From Clostridiaceae bacterium (GTDB lineage: Bacteria > Bacillota > Clostridia > Oscillospirales > Acutalibacteraceae), in the NCBI GenBank assembly GCA_016285645.1, contig JAEERC010000035.1, positions 35,670-99,669 of the forward strand: 64,000 bases of DNA, in the 5' to 3' direction. Position 1 is the first letter of the stretch, and each line of letters starts with the position of its first letter. Both the position numbers and the translations under genes were made by a program. The notes under the pieces are model-generated. The model was given only the letters and a program-made list of their open reading frames with translations. It was not told the DNA's origin and made no database searches. Shown here piece by piece: positions 25,250-34,764 of this stretch.

Positions 25250-26908
25250 TTATCCCTCCAGGGCGATTTTCTTAAGGCGCTTCATAACATCGTTTTCGCC
25301 TCTGCCGAAATAATCGTGAAGGGTTTTGTATTCGGCATAGATTTTGTCGTATATTCTTACATTTTCCTCAATCGGATAATAAACCGTGTCTTTGACTTTG
25401 CCCATAGCTTTCGCCGCCTCAAAAACATCGTCATATCCGCCGTTCGCAGCGCCCGCGGCAACAGCGCCGAAGATGGCGCTGCCAAGGGAACCGCACTGAG
25501 TAGTGCCCGCGATTTTAACGGGAACATTGAGAACATCGGAATATATCTGCATTGTCATCGGGTCCTTCTGAGAAATACCGCCCGCGGCGTAGAATGTTTT
25601 GACCTCAACGCCGTTTTCCTTGAATGTGTCAACAATCATTCTTGTTCCGTACGCGGTTGACTCAATCAGTGCGCGGTATATTTCCTCGGGTTTAGTGCCA
25701 ATTGTAAGACCGAGAATCATACCCGACAAATCAACATCGCAGAGCACGGAACGGTTGCCGTTGAACCAGTCCAGCGCGAGCAGTCCGCTCTCGCCGGGCT
25801 TCTGCTTTGAGCATTTTTCGCGAAGGAGTTTATGAATATTAACGCCCTTTTCCTCTGCTTCCTTAAATATGCTCTGAGGAAGGCAGTTTTCAATATACCA
25901 CTGGAAAGAATCGCCTACGCAGCACTGACCCGCTTCAAAGCCGAAATAGCCGGGCATAACGCCGTCCTCAACAACACCGCACATGCCCGGAACCTGTTTT
26001 TCCTCGTTACCGAGAAGAATGTGGCAGGTTGAAGTGCCCATTATGGCAAGAAGTTCGCCCTCGCCCGTAATGCCCACGGCGGGCACGGCAACATGGGCGT
26101 CAACAGTCGCTATCGCTACGGCAGTGCCGGGTTTAAGCCCGGTGAGAGCCGCCATTTCTTCGGTGACCTCCCCCGCTTTTTCGCCGAGAGGAGTAACGGG
26201 ACCGAGTTTTTCCTCTACAACATTCTCGAGTCTCGGGTCAAGCGCTTTGAAAAACGATTTCGGAGGATATCCGTTTTTCTTGTTCCAGAGCGCTTTATAG
26301 CCGGCGCAGCAGGCGTTTCTGGTCTCTTTGCCGCAAAGTTTCCATACCACCCAGTCGCCCGCCTCAATGAATTTATCGGCTTTTTCATAGATATCCGGCG
26401 CCTCGTCGAGAATCTGCCAGATTTTGGGAATAAGCCATTCAGAGCTTATTTTTCCGCCGAAGGTGTCAAGCCAGTCAACATTCAGTTCACGGGCGATTTT
26501 ATTGAGTTTGTTCGCGTGCTCCTGTGCCGCGTGATGCTTCCAGAGTTTAACATAGGCGTGGGGGTTTTCCTCATATTCAGGCAAAAAGCAGAGAGGAGTT
26601 GAATCCGCTTTTACGGGAAGCATTGTGCAGGCGGTGAAATCTATGCCAAGGCCGATGATGTCATCGGGGTTTACTCCGGATTCTTTTATAACGGCGGGAA
26701 TGGTGTTCGCGAGAACATCAATATAATCCTGCGGGTGCTGCAGCGCCCAGTCTCTGCCTAATTTTTTGCCGCAGGGCAGCTCCTCATCCATAACGGCGTG
26801 AGGGTATTCAAAAACGGATGTCGCTATCTCTCTGCCGTCGGACACATCAACGAGCAGCGCCCTTCCCGAAAGAGTTCCGTAATCAAGACCAATCGCGTAT
26901 TTTGCCAT
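25250..26908 (-). CDS. araB: Ribulokinase (FGGY family)
   Basis: It phosphorylates ribulose (L or D) with ATP. The N-terminal phosphate-binding motif is [16 protein letters not shown]; the middle shows DFTACTMLP, and the second actin-like lobe has [23 protein letters not shown] 26908 has AAAGGAG about 8 nt upstream; the longer open frame upstream runs into the preceding gene and has no start signal. At 552 aa it is standard for AraB. No arabinose isomerase (araA) is in the operon. Confidence 0.92.
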   Translation of the reverse strand: MAKYAIGLDYGTLSGRALLVDVSDGREIATSVFEYPHAVMDEELPCGKKLGRDWALQHPQDYIDVLANTIPAVIKESGVNPDDIIGLGIDFTACTMLPVKADSTPLCFLPEYEENPHAYVKLWKHHAAQEHANKLNKIARELNVDWLDTFGGKISSEWLIPKIWQILDEAPDIYEKADKFIEAGDWVVWKLCGKETRNACCAGYKALWNKKNGYPPKSFFKALDPRLENVVEEKLGPVTPLGEKAGEVTEEMAALTGLKPGTAVAIATVDAHVAVPAVGITGEGELLAIMGTSTCHILLGNEEKQVPGMCGVVEDGVMPGYFGFEAGQCCVGDSFQWYIENCLPQSIFKEAEEKGVNIHKLLREKCSKQKPGESGLLALDWFNGNRSVLCDVDLSGMILGLTIGTKPEEIYRALIESTAYGTRMIVDTFKENGVEVKTFYAAGGISQKDPMTMQIYSDVLNVPVKIAGTTQCGSLGSAIFGAVAAGAANGGYDDVFEAAKAMGKVKDTVYYPIEENVRIYDKIYAEYKTLHDYFGRGENDVMKRLKKIALEG

Positions 26909-26921
26909 AATTCCTTCTCCT

Positions 26922-27509
26922 TTAATCAAACAGTTTTGAAACAATCCCGGCGTAGAGTCCCACGGGATCGTTAAAGAAATTGTCTTTAATAATTTCAACC
27001 TGATTCTCGTCCGCCGCGTAAACGGTCAGTTTCATCAGCGTATCGTCGCCGTCGGTGATTGAAAATGTTACATTGTAACCGTTCCCCGATTTTTCAACAA
27101 TACAGCCGTTTTCGTTCTTTCTTCTTTCAAGAGTCTGAATGGTAAGAGCGTCGTTGAGCGCCTTTTCACGCACGGATTTCGGTATGGTTCTCTGAAGCTC
27201 TTTGACTGCGGCTTTACCGAGTTCTGTTATGCGAAGGCAGTTGTCGGAGTCCGTTTCGATATTGCCGGTTTTGATAAGGTCGTCAAGCGCCTCGTTAATC
27301 TCAAAATAATTGGCAAGACCGTGAATCTGCAGAATACCGCAGACGCTGTCTTTCGGAAGCGGATGGGCGAGATTATTCACGAGATAAGCTATAAGCACTC
27401 TTATCTGCGCGGTCGAACGGAGACCGCCCGGCATAACTCCCGCCGAAAAAGCGTCAAAACCAAGCTCGTCGTTATTTAATATTTCATTTTTTCCGGTTTC
27501 GTCAGGCAT
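26922..27509 (-). CDS. DUF4364 family protein, winged-helix-like
   Basis: A clostridial family of unknown function whose N-terminal half has a winged-helix look. Here residues about 34-95 ([20 protein letters not shown] through [10 protein letters not shown]) read as helix-turn-helix plus wing, followed by a beta-rich C-terminal domain. It is 195 aa with no membrane segment. The ATG at 27509 has AAGGGG upstream inside the end of the preceding gene. Being 13 nt upstream of araB, it might regulate the pentulose genes, but DUF4364 genes also occur in unrelated contexts, so this is only a suggestion. Confidence 0.8.
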   Translation of the reverse strand: MPDETGKNEILNNDELGFDAFSAGVMPGGLRSTAQIRVLIAYLVNNLAHPLPKDSVCGILQIHGLANYFEINEALDDLIKTGNIETDSDNCLRITELGKAAVKELQRTIPKSVREKALNDALTIQTLERRKNENGCIVEKSGNGYNVTFSITDGDDTLMKLTVYAADENQVEIIKDNFFNDPVGLYAGIVSKLFD

Positions 27510-27511
27510 AG

Positions 27512-28015
27512 TCAGCGCCCCTTGTTCTGTAATTCAAATTTCGCAGGTTTTATGGGTTTACCGAAATATGCGTGCTCGAGCATATCTTTTGTAACAAAAC
27601 TCTCTCTGCTCGCGAGGCGTCCCCATATATTTGCCCAGCCCTCGCAGAAAAGCCAGTAATAAGAAATGTTCTTTTCCCTTCTCATTTTGGTAAATACGGG
27701 GAAGTTGCACCAGATTGAAGAGGGCAGACCGATAACAATAAGATAGAGAGGCCCGAGCAGGATTGACTGAAAGCAGTGACCGTATTCGTGTATTCTCGTG
27801 TCGTGCTTCCACTCTTCGGATTTGTCGGGATTCATAAAAATAAACATACCCATTGACACGCCGCCGAAGTTTTTGGCGCTTACATAGGTTACAACGGCGT
27901 TATGATATGTCTCGTGCTTATGGGTCGGCGCGAGAATCAGAAAGCCGATCAATCCCGCTATATTCTGGATAATTCCCCAGGAAAACTGAACAAATACGAA
28001 CAAAAACTGCAGCAT
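27512..28015 (-). CDS. Small membrane protein with an HExxH zinc-protease-like motif
   Basis: A 167-aa protein I cannot assign to a characterised family. Residues about 1-27 are hydrophobic (membrane segment). The sequence RIHEYGHCFQSILLGPLYL holds an HEYGH motif of zinc-peptidase type at about residues 75-80, followed by a second hydrophobic segment. A later FCEGWAN offers a possible third ligand Glu. The start ATG 28015 follows AAGGTGA by 5 nt. It is the first gene of the pentulose operon, driven by the promoter at 28044. A role in membrane proteolysis or signalling is conceivable but unproven. Confidence 0.65.
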   Translation of the reverse strand: MLQFLFVFVQFSWGIIQNIAGLIGFLILAPTHKHETYHNAVVTYVSAKNFGGVSMGMFIFMNPDKSEEWKHDTRIHEYGHCFQSILLGPLYLIVIGLPSSIWCNFPVFTKMRREKNISYYWLFCEGWANIWGRLASRESFVTKDMLEHAYFGKPIKPAKFELQNKGR

Positions 28016-28043
28016 AAAAATCACCTTCAAATAGTTTTATCTA

Positions 28044-28072
28044 ATTATAGTTTATTTTGTTTTTATTGTAAA
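28044..28072 (-). promoter_or_regulatory. Sigma-A promoter of the HExxH-DUF4364-araBD operon
   Basis: Minus strand: TTTACA (28072-28067), a 17-bp spacer, then TATAAT (28049-28044). It is divergent from the ileS promoter at 28101. Confidence 0.7.
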
Positions 28073-28100
28073 TAGAATATAATAATTTTATTACATTTTA

Positions 28101-28129
28101 TTGACACAATATATTGCGCTGTGTTATAC
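28101..28129 (+). promoter_or_regulatory. Sigma-A promoter of ileS
   Basis: TTGACA (28101-28106), a 17-bp spacer, then TTATAC (28124-28129). The leader to the ATG at 28189 is only about 53 nt, too short for a T-box riboswitch. Confidence 0.8.
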
Positions 28130-28188
28130 TTTTACGCGTTCAAATGTCTTTAAGGCAGTAATTTAATTGTAACCGGGAGGTTCAGTTT

Positions 28189-31100
28189 ATGTATAACAAA
28201 GTTTCACCCGATTTCGACTTTGTGGAGCACGAAAAATCCGTTCTTGATTTCTGGAAGAAGAACGACATATTTGAAAAGAGTATTGAAAACCGCAAGGACG
28301 GTCCCACATATACTTTTTATGACGGTCCGCCCACGGCTAACGGCAAACCGCATATCGGCCATGTTCTTACCCGTGTTATCAAGGATATGATTCCGAGATA
28401 TAAAACAATGAAGGGTTATATGGTTCCCCGCAAAGCCGGCTGGGACACTCACGGCCTTCCCGTTGAGCTTGAGGTTGAAAAAAAGCTCGGTATTGACGGC
28501 AAGGAGCAGATTGAGGAATACGGCCTCGAGCCCTTCATCAACCACTGCAAGGAAAGCGTATGGCAGTATAAAGGCATGTGGGAGGATTTCTCCGGCACGG
28601 TAGGTTTCTGGGCGGATATGGATAATCCCTATGTCACATACCACAACGAATTTATTGAATCCGAGTGGTGGGCGCTCAAGGAAATCTGGAAGAAGAATCT
28701 TCTTTACAAGGGTTTCAAAATAGTTCCCTACTGCCCGCGCTGCGGCACTCCTCTTTCATCTCACGAGGTGGCTCAGGGCTATAAGACTCTCAAAGAGAGA
28801 ACGGCTATTGTCCGTTTCAAGATAAAGGGTGAGGACGCGTATTTCCTCGCGTGGACAACCACACCCTGGACTCTCGCCTCAAACATCGGTCTTTGCGTAA
28901 ATCCCGATGAAAAATATGTTAAAGTCAAAGCTGCCGACGGCTACACCTATATTCTCGCCGAAGCGCTCCTTGACAGCGTTCTCGGCTCAATAGAGCGTGA
29001 GGAAGGCACTCCCGCCTACGAGATAATCGAAACATATATAGGCAAGGATCTCGAATATAAAGAATACGAACCGCTTTATGACTGCGCCAGAGAGGCGGCT
29101 GAAAAGCAGCACAAAAAAGCGTTCTTTATCTATTGCGACAACTATGTAACAATGTCCGACGGTACCGGCATAGTTCATATCGCTCCCGCCTTCGGTGAAG
29201 ACGACGCGAGAGTCGGCAGAAAATATGACGCTCCGTTTGTTCAGATGGTTGACGAGCACGGCATTATGAAGGACGAGACTCCCTTCGCCGGTATGCGCTG
29301 CAAGCCGAGACCCGAAGAGGTTGAGGCGGGCGCAGTCAGCTGCGACCCCGAAGTTCTCAAGGAACTTGATTCAAGAGGAATCCTGTTCGCGGCTCCCAAA
29401 ATGGAGCACGACTATCCCCATTGCTGGAGATGCGACACTCCTCTCATTTACTACGCGAAGGAATCCTGGTTTATCAAAATGACCGAGGTCAAGGACGACC
29501 TTGTAAAGAACAACAACACAATCAACTGGATTCCCGAAAGCATAGGCAAAGGTAGATTCGGCGACTGGCTCAACAATGTTCAGGACTGGGGTCTTTCGAG
29601 AAACAGATACTGGGGCACTCCCCTCAACATATGGGAATGCGAATGCGGTCACAGGCATGTTATCGGCTCGATTGAAGAACTCAAATCCATGTCGGACAAC
29701 TGCCCGGATGATATTGAACTCCACCGCCCCTACATTGACGCTGTAACAATCACCTGCCCCGAATGCGGAAAGCAGATGAAGCGCGTTCCCGAGGTTATTG
29801 ACTGCTGGTTTGACTCGGGCTCTATGCCGTTCGCGCAGCATCACTATCCCTTTGAAAACAAAGAGATATTTGAGGATCAGTTCCCCGCTGAATTCATCTC
29901 CGAGGCGGTTGACCAGACAAGAGGCTGGTTCTATTCCCTGCTCGCGATTTCAACCATTCTCTTCAACAAGGCGCCTTATAAGAATGTTATAGTTCTCGGC
30001 CTTGTACAGGATGAAAACGGTCAGAAAATGTCCAAGTCAAAGGGCAACGCCGTTGACCCGTTCGACGCTCTCGCGAAATTCGGCGCGGACGCGATAAGAT
30101 GGTATTTCTACACGAACTCCGCACCCTGGCTTCCCAACCGTTTCTATGACAAGGCGGTTACCGAAGGTCAGAGAAAATTCATGGGCACACTGTGGAACAC
30201 CTACGCGTTCTTTGTGCTTTACGCGAATATCGACAACTTCGACGCAACAAAATACACACTTGAATACGACAAGCTCTCCATAATGGATAAGTGGCTCATT
30301 TCAAAGCTCAACTCGCTTATTCTCACCGTTGACGGTTATCTTGAGAACTACTGCATTCCCGAAGCGGCGAAGGCGCTTATGAGTTTTGTTGACGAGATGA
30401 GCAACTGGTATGTCCGCCGCGGTCGTGAGCGCTACTGGGCGCAGGGTATGAGTCAGGACAAGATTAACGCCTATATGACTCTTTATACCGCTCTGGTGAC
30501 CGTTTCAAAGCTCTCCGCGCCTATGATTCCGTTTATGACGGAGGAGATTTACCGCAACCTCGTATGCAGCATTGACCCGTCGGCTCCAGAGAGCATTCAC
30601 CTTTGCGATTATCCCGTTGCCAACAAGGCATATATCGACACTTCGCTTGAAGCGTCAATGGAAGAGATTCTCGAAATCGTTGTTCTCGGCAGAGCGGCGA
30701 GAAACGGCTCAAACATCAAGAACAGACAGCCGCTTTCAAAGATGTATGTTCAGGCGGATAAAACTCTTGACGATGAATTTATCGCCATTATCTGCGATGA
30801 GCTCAACATAAAATCCGTTGAGTTTGTAACGGACGCTTCCGGCTTTGTTTCATACGCGTTCAAGCCGCAGCTTAAAACGGTAGGTCCGAAATACGGAAAA
30901 CTCCTCAACGGCATCAAGGAATATCTCGCGAATGTTGACGGAGCGAAAGCGATGGAACAGCTGAACGGCGAGGGCGCAATCAAGTTTGAAGTTAACGGCG
31001 AGCCCGTTGAACTCACAGCTGACGACCTCCTCATCAGCACTGTTCAGAAGGAAGGCCTGTTCTCCGTTTCGGATGACGGAGTTAGCGTAGTGCTTGACAC

Positions 31101-31380
31101 AGAACTCAATGAAGAGCTTATTGCCGAGGGCTTTGTAAACGAGCTTATCTCAAAAATCCAGACAATGCGCAAGGAAGCCGGATTTGAGGTTATGGATCAC
31201 ATCAAAGTCTATTTTACCGAAGCGGGCGACAATGTTATCGCCTCTGTGTTTGAAAAATACGGCGATGAAATAAGCAAGGATGTTCTTGCCGAAGGCATTA
31301 TAAACGGCGAGGGCGGCTCCTACACCAAGGATTGGGATATAAACGGTGAAAGCGTCAGACTCGGCGTTGAAAAGATATAA
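28189..31380 (+). CDS. ileS: Isoleucyl-tRNA synthetase, type 2 (eukaryote-like)
   Basis: It charges tRNA-Ile and edits misactivated valine. The HIGH motif is PHIGH at about residue 54, and KMSKS is in QKMSKSKGN at about residue 612. A zinc-binding CPRCGTPLSSHEV segment lies at about residue 184, and a CP1 editing domain between the two. The 1063-aa length, the PPTANGKPHIGH context and KAGWDTHGLPVELEVEKKLG match the IleRS2 branch (Thermus, mycobacteria, eukaryotes), which is typically insensitive to mupirocin; that is family knowledge, not tested here. The ribosome binding site is GGGAGG. Confidence 0.95.
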   Translation: MYNKVSPDFDFVEHEKSVLDFWKKNDIFEKSIENRKDGPTYTFYDGPPTANGKPHIGHVLTRVIKDMIPRYKTMKGYMVPRKAGWDTHGLPVELEVEKKLGIDGKEQIEEYGLEPFINHCKESVWQYKGMWEDFSGTVGFWADMDNPYVTYHNEFIESEWWALKEIWKKNLLYKGFKIVPYCPRCGTPLSSHEVAQGYKTLKERTAIVRFKIKGEDAYFLAWTTTPWTLASNIGLCVNPDEKYVKVKAADGYTYILAEALLDSVLGSIEREEGTPAYEIIETYIGKDLEYKEYEPLYDCAREAAEKQHKKAFFIYCDNYVTMSDGTGIVHIAPAFGEDDARVGRKYDAPFVQMVDEHGIMKDETPFAGMRCKPRPEEVEAGAVSCDPEVLKELDSRGILFAAPKMEHDYPHCWRCDTPLIYYAKESWFIKMTEVKDDLVKNNNTINWIPESIGKGRFGDWLNNVQDWGLSRNRYWGTPLNIWECECGHRHVIGSIEELKSMSDNCPDDIELHRPYIDAVTITCPECGKQMKRVPEVIDCWFDSGSMPFAQHHYPFENKEIFEDQFPAEFISEAVDQTRGWFYSLLAISTILFNKAPYKNVIVLGLVQDENGQKMSKSKGNAVDPFDALAKFGADAIRWYFYTNSAPWLPNRFYDKAVTEGQRKFMGTLWNTYAFFVLYANIDNFDATKYTLEYDKLSIMDKWLISKLNSLILTVDGYLENYCIPEAAKALMSFVDEMSNWYVRRGRERYWAQGMSQDKINAYMTLYTALVTVSKLSAPMIPFMTEEIYRNLVCSIDPSAPESIHLCDYPVANKAYIDTSLEASMEEILEIVVLGRAARNGSNIKNRQPLSKMYVQADKTLDDEFIAIICDELNIKSVEFVTDASGFVSYAFKPQLKTVGPKYGKLLNGIKEYLANVDGAKAMEQLNGEGAIKFEVNGEPVELTADDLLISTVQKEGLFSVSDDGVSVVLDTELNEELIAEGFVNELISKIQTMRKEAGFEVMDHIKVYFTEAGDNVIASVFEKYGDEISKDVLAEGIINGEGGSYTKDWDINGESVRLGVEKI

Positions 31381-31384
31381 TTAA

Positions 31385-31431
31385 ACAAATTTATCGGGAT
31401 GTGTTTTATATTACGCACATCCCGAATTTGT
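31385..31431 (+). terminator. Probable terminator of ileS
   Basis: A long hairpin: CGGGATGTG (31395-31403) pairs with CACATCCCG (31416-31424), extended by ACAAATT/AATTTGT outside it. The T run is weak, so it could instead be an RNA-stabilising 3' hairpin. Confidence 0.55.
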
Positions 31432-31436
31432 TGATA

Positions 31437-31465
31437 TTGACACTTTTGTTTAAAAATGGTAAAAT
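31437..31465 (+). promoter_or_regulatory. Sigma-A promoter of rfbA-rfbC
   Basis: TTGACA (31437-31442), a 17-bp spacer, then TAAAAT (31460-31465). It lies directly behind the ileS hairpin. Confidence 0.8.
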
Positions 31466-31506
31466 TATTAAAAATTTATTGAGAAAATCTTAAGGAGAAT
31501 TAATAA

Positions 31507-32433
31507 ATGAAAGGTATTATTCTTTCCGGAGGTACGGGGTCAAGGTTATATCCTTTGACGCTTGTTACCAGTAAGCAGCTGCTTCCGGTTTATGATAAGC
31601 CGATGATTTATTATCCGCTTTCCACACTTATGCTTGCGGGCATAAGAGAAATTCTTATTATTTCCACTCCCGACGACACCCCTAAATTCGAGCGCCTGCT
31701 CGGAACGGGAAAACAATTCGGAATAAAACTTTCCTACGCGGTTCAGGAAAAGCCCGAAGGTCTTGCCCAGGCGTTTATTATCGGTGAGGAATTCATAGGC
31801 AGCGACTCCGTTGCGATGATTCTCGGCGACAACATATTCTACGGCAACGGTCTCGGTCATATGCTGCGCCAGGCGGTCAAACGGCAGGATGGCGCCACGG
31901 TTTTCGGCTACAATGTTGAGAACGCCCAGGCTTTCGGAGTTGTTGAATTCAACAGAAAAGGTCTGCCCGTTTCAATAGAGGAAAAACCCGAGCATCCGAA
32001 ATCGCATTACGCCGTAACCGGTCTTTATATATACGACAATAAGGTTGTTGAGTACGCGAAATCCCTCAAGCCCTCCGAACGCGGTGAACTTGAAATTACC
32101 GATATAAACAAAATGTATCTTGAAGCGGGAACGCTTGATGTTCAATTGCTCGGCAGAGGATACGCCTGGCTTGACACGGGAACTGTTGAGGCGCTTTATG
32201 AGGCTTCAAACTTCATAGGAACAGTTGAGCGCCTTCAGGGTATAAAAATATCCGCTCCCGAGGAAATCGCTTACAACAACCGCTGGATATCCAAAAAGGC
32301 GCTGCTTGAATCCGCTGAAAAATACGGCAAATCATCCTACGGTCAGCATTTGCGCAGAGTTGCGGACGGCACAATCCTTTACGGCACAAAGCCGGGTGAA
32401 AGACCCCGCTGGGGAAGAGAGGACGAGGAATAA
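31507..32433 (+). CDS. rfbA: Glucose-1-phosphate thymidylyltransferase
   Basis: The first enzyme of dTDP-L-rhamnose synthesis, making dTDP-glucose from dTTP and glucose-1-phosphate. The N-terminal [13 protein letters not shown] motif, [20 protein letters not shown] and WLDTGT are all typical. At 308 aa it is slightly longer than enterobacterial RmlA. AAGGAG precedes the ATG. It is paired with rfbC 2 nt downstream; rfbB and rfbD are not in the window. Confidence 0.93.
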   Translation: MKGIILSGGTGSRLYPLTLVTSKQLLPVYDKPMIYYPLSTLMLAGIREILIISTPDDTPKFERLLGTGKQFGIKLSYAVQEKPEGLAQAFIIGEEFIGSDSVAMILGDNIFYGNGLGHMLRQAVKRQDGATVFGYNVENAQAFGVVEFNRKGLPVSIEEKPEHPKSHYAVTGLYIYDNKVVEYAKSLKPSERGELEITDINKMYLEAGTLDVQLLGRGYAWLDTGTVEALYEASNFIGTVERLQGIKISAPEEIAYNNRWISKKALLESAEKYGKSSYGQHLRRVADGTILYGTKPGERPRWGREDEE

Positions 32434-32435
32434 TC

Positions 32436-32987
32436 TTGAATCTTGTCAAAACAGATATTGACGGTTTGGTTATAATTGAACCCGATGTTTTCGGTGATAA
32501 CCGCGGCTGGTTTTATGAATCCTATTCAAAGAAAAAATACGCTGAACTCGGAATAAACGCCGATTTTGTTCAGGATAACCGCTCTTATTCCGCCGTCAAG
32601 GGCACGCTCAGAGGTCTCCACTGCCAGACTGAGCCGATGGCTCAGGCAAAACTGCTCACCTGCACAAGGGGAAGTATATTCGATGTTGCGGTGGATATCC
32701 GCGAGGGCTCACCGACATATCTTAAATGGGTTTCGGTTATACTCAGCGAGGAAAACAAAAAGCAGTTCTTCATTCCAAGAGGATTCCTGCACGGGTTTGT
32801 TACGCTTACCCCAGATGTGGAAGTGCTTTATAAAACCGACAATTACTATTCGCCCGAAAACGACAGAAGCGTTTGCTACCGTGATGAATCAATAGGAGTT
32901 GAATGGCCCTGCGATGAGCCGGTTCTTTCAAACAAAGATTCTTCGGCTCCCCTTCTTAAAGACAGCGACATACACTTTATATACTAA
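32436..32987 (+). CDS. rfbC: dTDP-4-dehydrorhamnose 3,5-epimerase
   Basis: A cupin-fold epimerase, third step of dTDP-L-rhamnose synthesis. The catalytic His is in LRGLHCQ and the conserved segment FIPRGFLHGFVTL follows. FGDNRGWFYESY and YKTDNYYSPENDR are also family hallmarks. The start is TTG 32436, preceded by GAGGAA (32425-32430). The product is 183 aa. A hairpin terminator follows immediately. Confidence 0.93.
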   Translation: MNLVKTDIDGLVIIEPDVFGDNRGWFYESYSKKKYAELGINADFVQDNRSYSAVKGTLRGLHCQTEPMAQAKLLTCTRGSIFDVAVDIREGSPTYLKWVSVILSEENKKQFFIPRGFLHGFVTLTPDVEVLYKTDNYYSPENDRSVCYRDESIGVEWPCDEPVLSNKDSSAPLLKDSDIHFIY

Positions 32988-33023
32988 AGCAAAACGGCTT
33001 GCGTATGCGCAAGCCGTTACTTT
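32988..33023. terminator. Bidirectional terminator between rfbC and the cyclophilin gene
   Basis: An 11-bp perfect stem AACGGCTTGCG/CGCAAGCCGTT (32993-33003 with 33008-33018), a four-base loop, then a TTTTT tail. The stem is nearly the same as that at 22279. Confidence 0.85.
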
Positions 33024-33614
33024 TTATTTATTGATTTCAACGCTCAATATTACAACATCCTCAAGGGGCTTATCTCTGTTATCCGTGTCGGACGAGGCGA
33101 TGGTGTCAACAACATCCATACCGTCGTAAACCCAGCCGAAAACGGCGTGTTTGTAATCAAGGTGCGGTGTTCCGCCGAGGTTTTCATAATCATCAACCGT
33201 TTCGGGAGGATAACTGTCGGGGTACATCTTCATCTGGGAAATGAGTCTCGGGTCAACATCTTTTGCCTGAACTATAAAGAACTGGCTGCCGTTGGTGTCG
33301 GGGCCCGCGTTAGCCATTGAGAGAGCGCCGCGGATATTGTGATAATCGGGGTGGAATTCATCCTTGAACGGTCTGCCCCAGATGCTCTCGCCGCCTCTGC
33401 CTGTTGCTGTAGGGTCGCCGCCCTGAATCATAAAGCCGTCAATTACGCGGTGAAACACAACGCCGTCATAATAGCCGTTCTCTGCGTGAGTTATAAAATT
33501 CTCGACCGCTTTCGGGGACGCCTCCGGGAAGAGAATGATTTTTATGTCGCCTTTATTTGTTTTCATTATAGCGGTGATATCGCCTTCAGCGGGCTTTCTT
33601 GCCATTTTACTCAT
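33024..33614 (-). CDS. Cyclophilin-type peptidyl-prolyl cis-trans isomerase
   Basis: It accelerates proline isomerisation in folding proteins. The active-site arginine motif FHRVIDGFMIQGGDP, GRGGESIWG, NGSQFFI and a C-terminal HAVFGWVYDGMDVVD are typical of bacterial cyclophilins. The 196-aa product has no signal peptide and is cytoplasmic. An insertion of about 20 residues (around KMYPDSYPPETVDDYENLGG) lies between the FFI motif and the final strand. AAAGGAA precedes ATG 33614. The anchored MBL gene lies 14 nt upstream on the same strand. Confidence 0.93.
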   Translation of the reverse strand: MSKMARKPAEGDITAIMKTNKGDIKIILFPEASPKAVENFITHAENGYYDGVVFHRVIDGFMIQGGDPTATGRGGESIWGRPFKDEFHPDYHNIRGALSMANAGPDTNGSQFFIVQAKDVDPRLISQMKMYPDSYPPETVDDYENLGGTPHLDYKHAVFGWVYDGMDVVDTIASSDTDNRDKPLEDVVILSVEINK

Positions 33615-33628
33615 ATTAATAATTCCTT

Positions 33629-34627
33629 TCAGTGAATATTGTTTGTAAGTATTATTTCGTTGTCATCCGTAAACGAAGCGATTATGCCGTTATTGTCAAA
33701 CGTAGCATAATACGGGCAGTGAGCAATCATTACAAGATTCCATTTGACATTCGGATAAACCTTTCCGAGCTGATTTGTTACAATCGCTACATCCGGTCTG
33801 AGCGCTTTCAAGAAATTAATTGATGACGAGCCGTAATAGCCGTGATGACCGATTTTGAGAAGATTTATTTTGCCGAGATCATCCTGAACAAGTTTTTCAA
33901 CTCCGCAGGTTCTGGTAATATCGGCGGCGAGAAAAGCGGTTTTTTCGCCCTTTGTCACCTTCACACCCACGCTTTCGGCGTTTTCGCCCTCACCGTAGAG
34001 GTCCGGGTTGTTTACCGTGTTGTAAAACTGCAATGTGAAATCGCCGAATTCAAAAGGTGCGGCGGGAAGATTGCTTATTACGGGAATATTCCTGCTGTTC
34101 AGATCCTCGATAATCTGATTGTAAACTTCCTTGAAGCCCCATTTTTTCTCAAGCCCGGAGAAATAGTTCTCATCGCAGCCCTTGAAATACGCTTTATCTA
34201 TTTTTATGTTTTTATTTGTTATTATCGCGTGAAAAGAACCGATGTGGTCATAGTGGCAGTGAGTGCCGAGAATAAAGTCGAGCCGTGCAATTCCGTCGTC
34301 GCCTGAACAGACCTTTAAAATATAGTCAACGACTTCTTTTTCATAACCCTTATACGCGGTTTTTCTTCTCGGATTGCTGTTGCCCTCGCCCGCGTCAACC
34401 AGCGCGAATCTGCCGTTACTTTCAATAAGAATAGCGTCGGAATTGGCTGTGTTGAGAAAATGGATTCTGTCGTCGCCGTTTGAATAATTGAACTGTTCCT
34501 GAGTTACATCATATCTTTTGCAAAGGTGATTAAACACAGCGACCGATACCATATCAAGAATAAATATAAGCGCCATTAACGGAACGATAATCCAGGTAGC
34601 GATTTTTTTTGCCTTTGTGCTGTTCAT
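33629..34627 (-). CDS. Membrane-anchored metallo-beta-lactamase-fold hydrolase (ComEC C-terminal-like)
   Basis: One N-terminal membrane helix (residues about 9-31) leads to an extracytoplasmic MBL domain. The first metal motif is THCHYDHIG (HxHxDH), and the distal KIGHHGYYGSSS is the hallmark of ComEC/Rec2-like hydrolases. The nucleic-acid channel domain of ComEC is absent, so this is a stand-alone hydrolase; the substrate may be a nucleic acid or phospho-compound. ATG 34627 is chosen because GAGGT lies 8 nt upstream. The product is 332 aa. A second protein of the same design is at 51532. Confidence 0.82.
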   Translation of the reverse strand: MNSTKAKKIATWIIVPLMALIFILDMVSVAVFNHLCKRYDVTQEQFNYSNGDDRIHFLNTANSDAILIESNGRFALVDAGEGNSNPRRKTAYKGYEKEVVDYILKVCSGDDGIARLDFILGTHCHYDHIGSFHAIITNKNIKIDKAYFKGCDENYFSGLEKKWGFKEVYNQIIEDLNSRNIPVISNLPAAPFEFGDFTLQFYNTVNNPDLYGEGENAESVGVKVTKGEKTAFLAADITRTCGVEKLVQDDLGKINLLKIGHHGYYGSSSINFLKALRPDVAIVTNQLGKVYPNVKWNLVMIAHCPYYATFDNNGIIASFTDDNEIILTNNIH

Positions 34628-34707
34628 AGAACCTGACCTCATTTTAAAACTGTTATAATAATAACACATATAAACAGATTTTTCCATAGAATAAAAGTCA
34701 AAAATAC

Positions 34708-34736
34708 TTGTATTATATTAATTTTTAATGTAAACT
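34708..34736 (+). promoter_or_regulatory. Weak candidate promoter of the SulP-like gene
   Basis: TTGTAT (34708-34713), a 17-bp spacer, then TAAACT (34731-34736). It is a poor match; the gene's ribosome binding site CAGAGGT follows at about 34752. Confidence 0.35.
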
Positions 34737-34764
34737 ACTTATAGTTTTTTTCAGAGGTAAAAAT

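Noticed and set aside
28130..28188. Possible T-box riboswitch ahead of ileS
   Set aside because: The leader is only about 53 nt and has no specifier loop or terminator/antiterminator pair.
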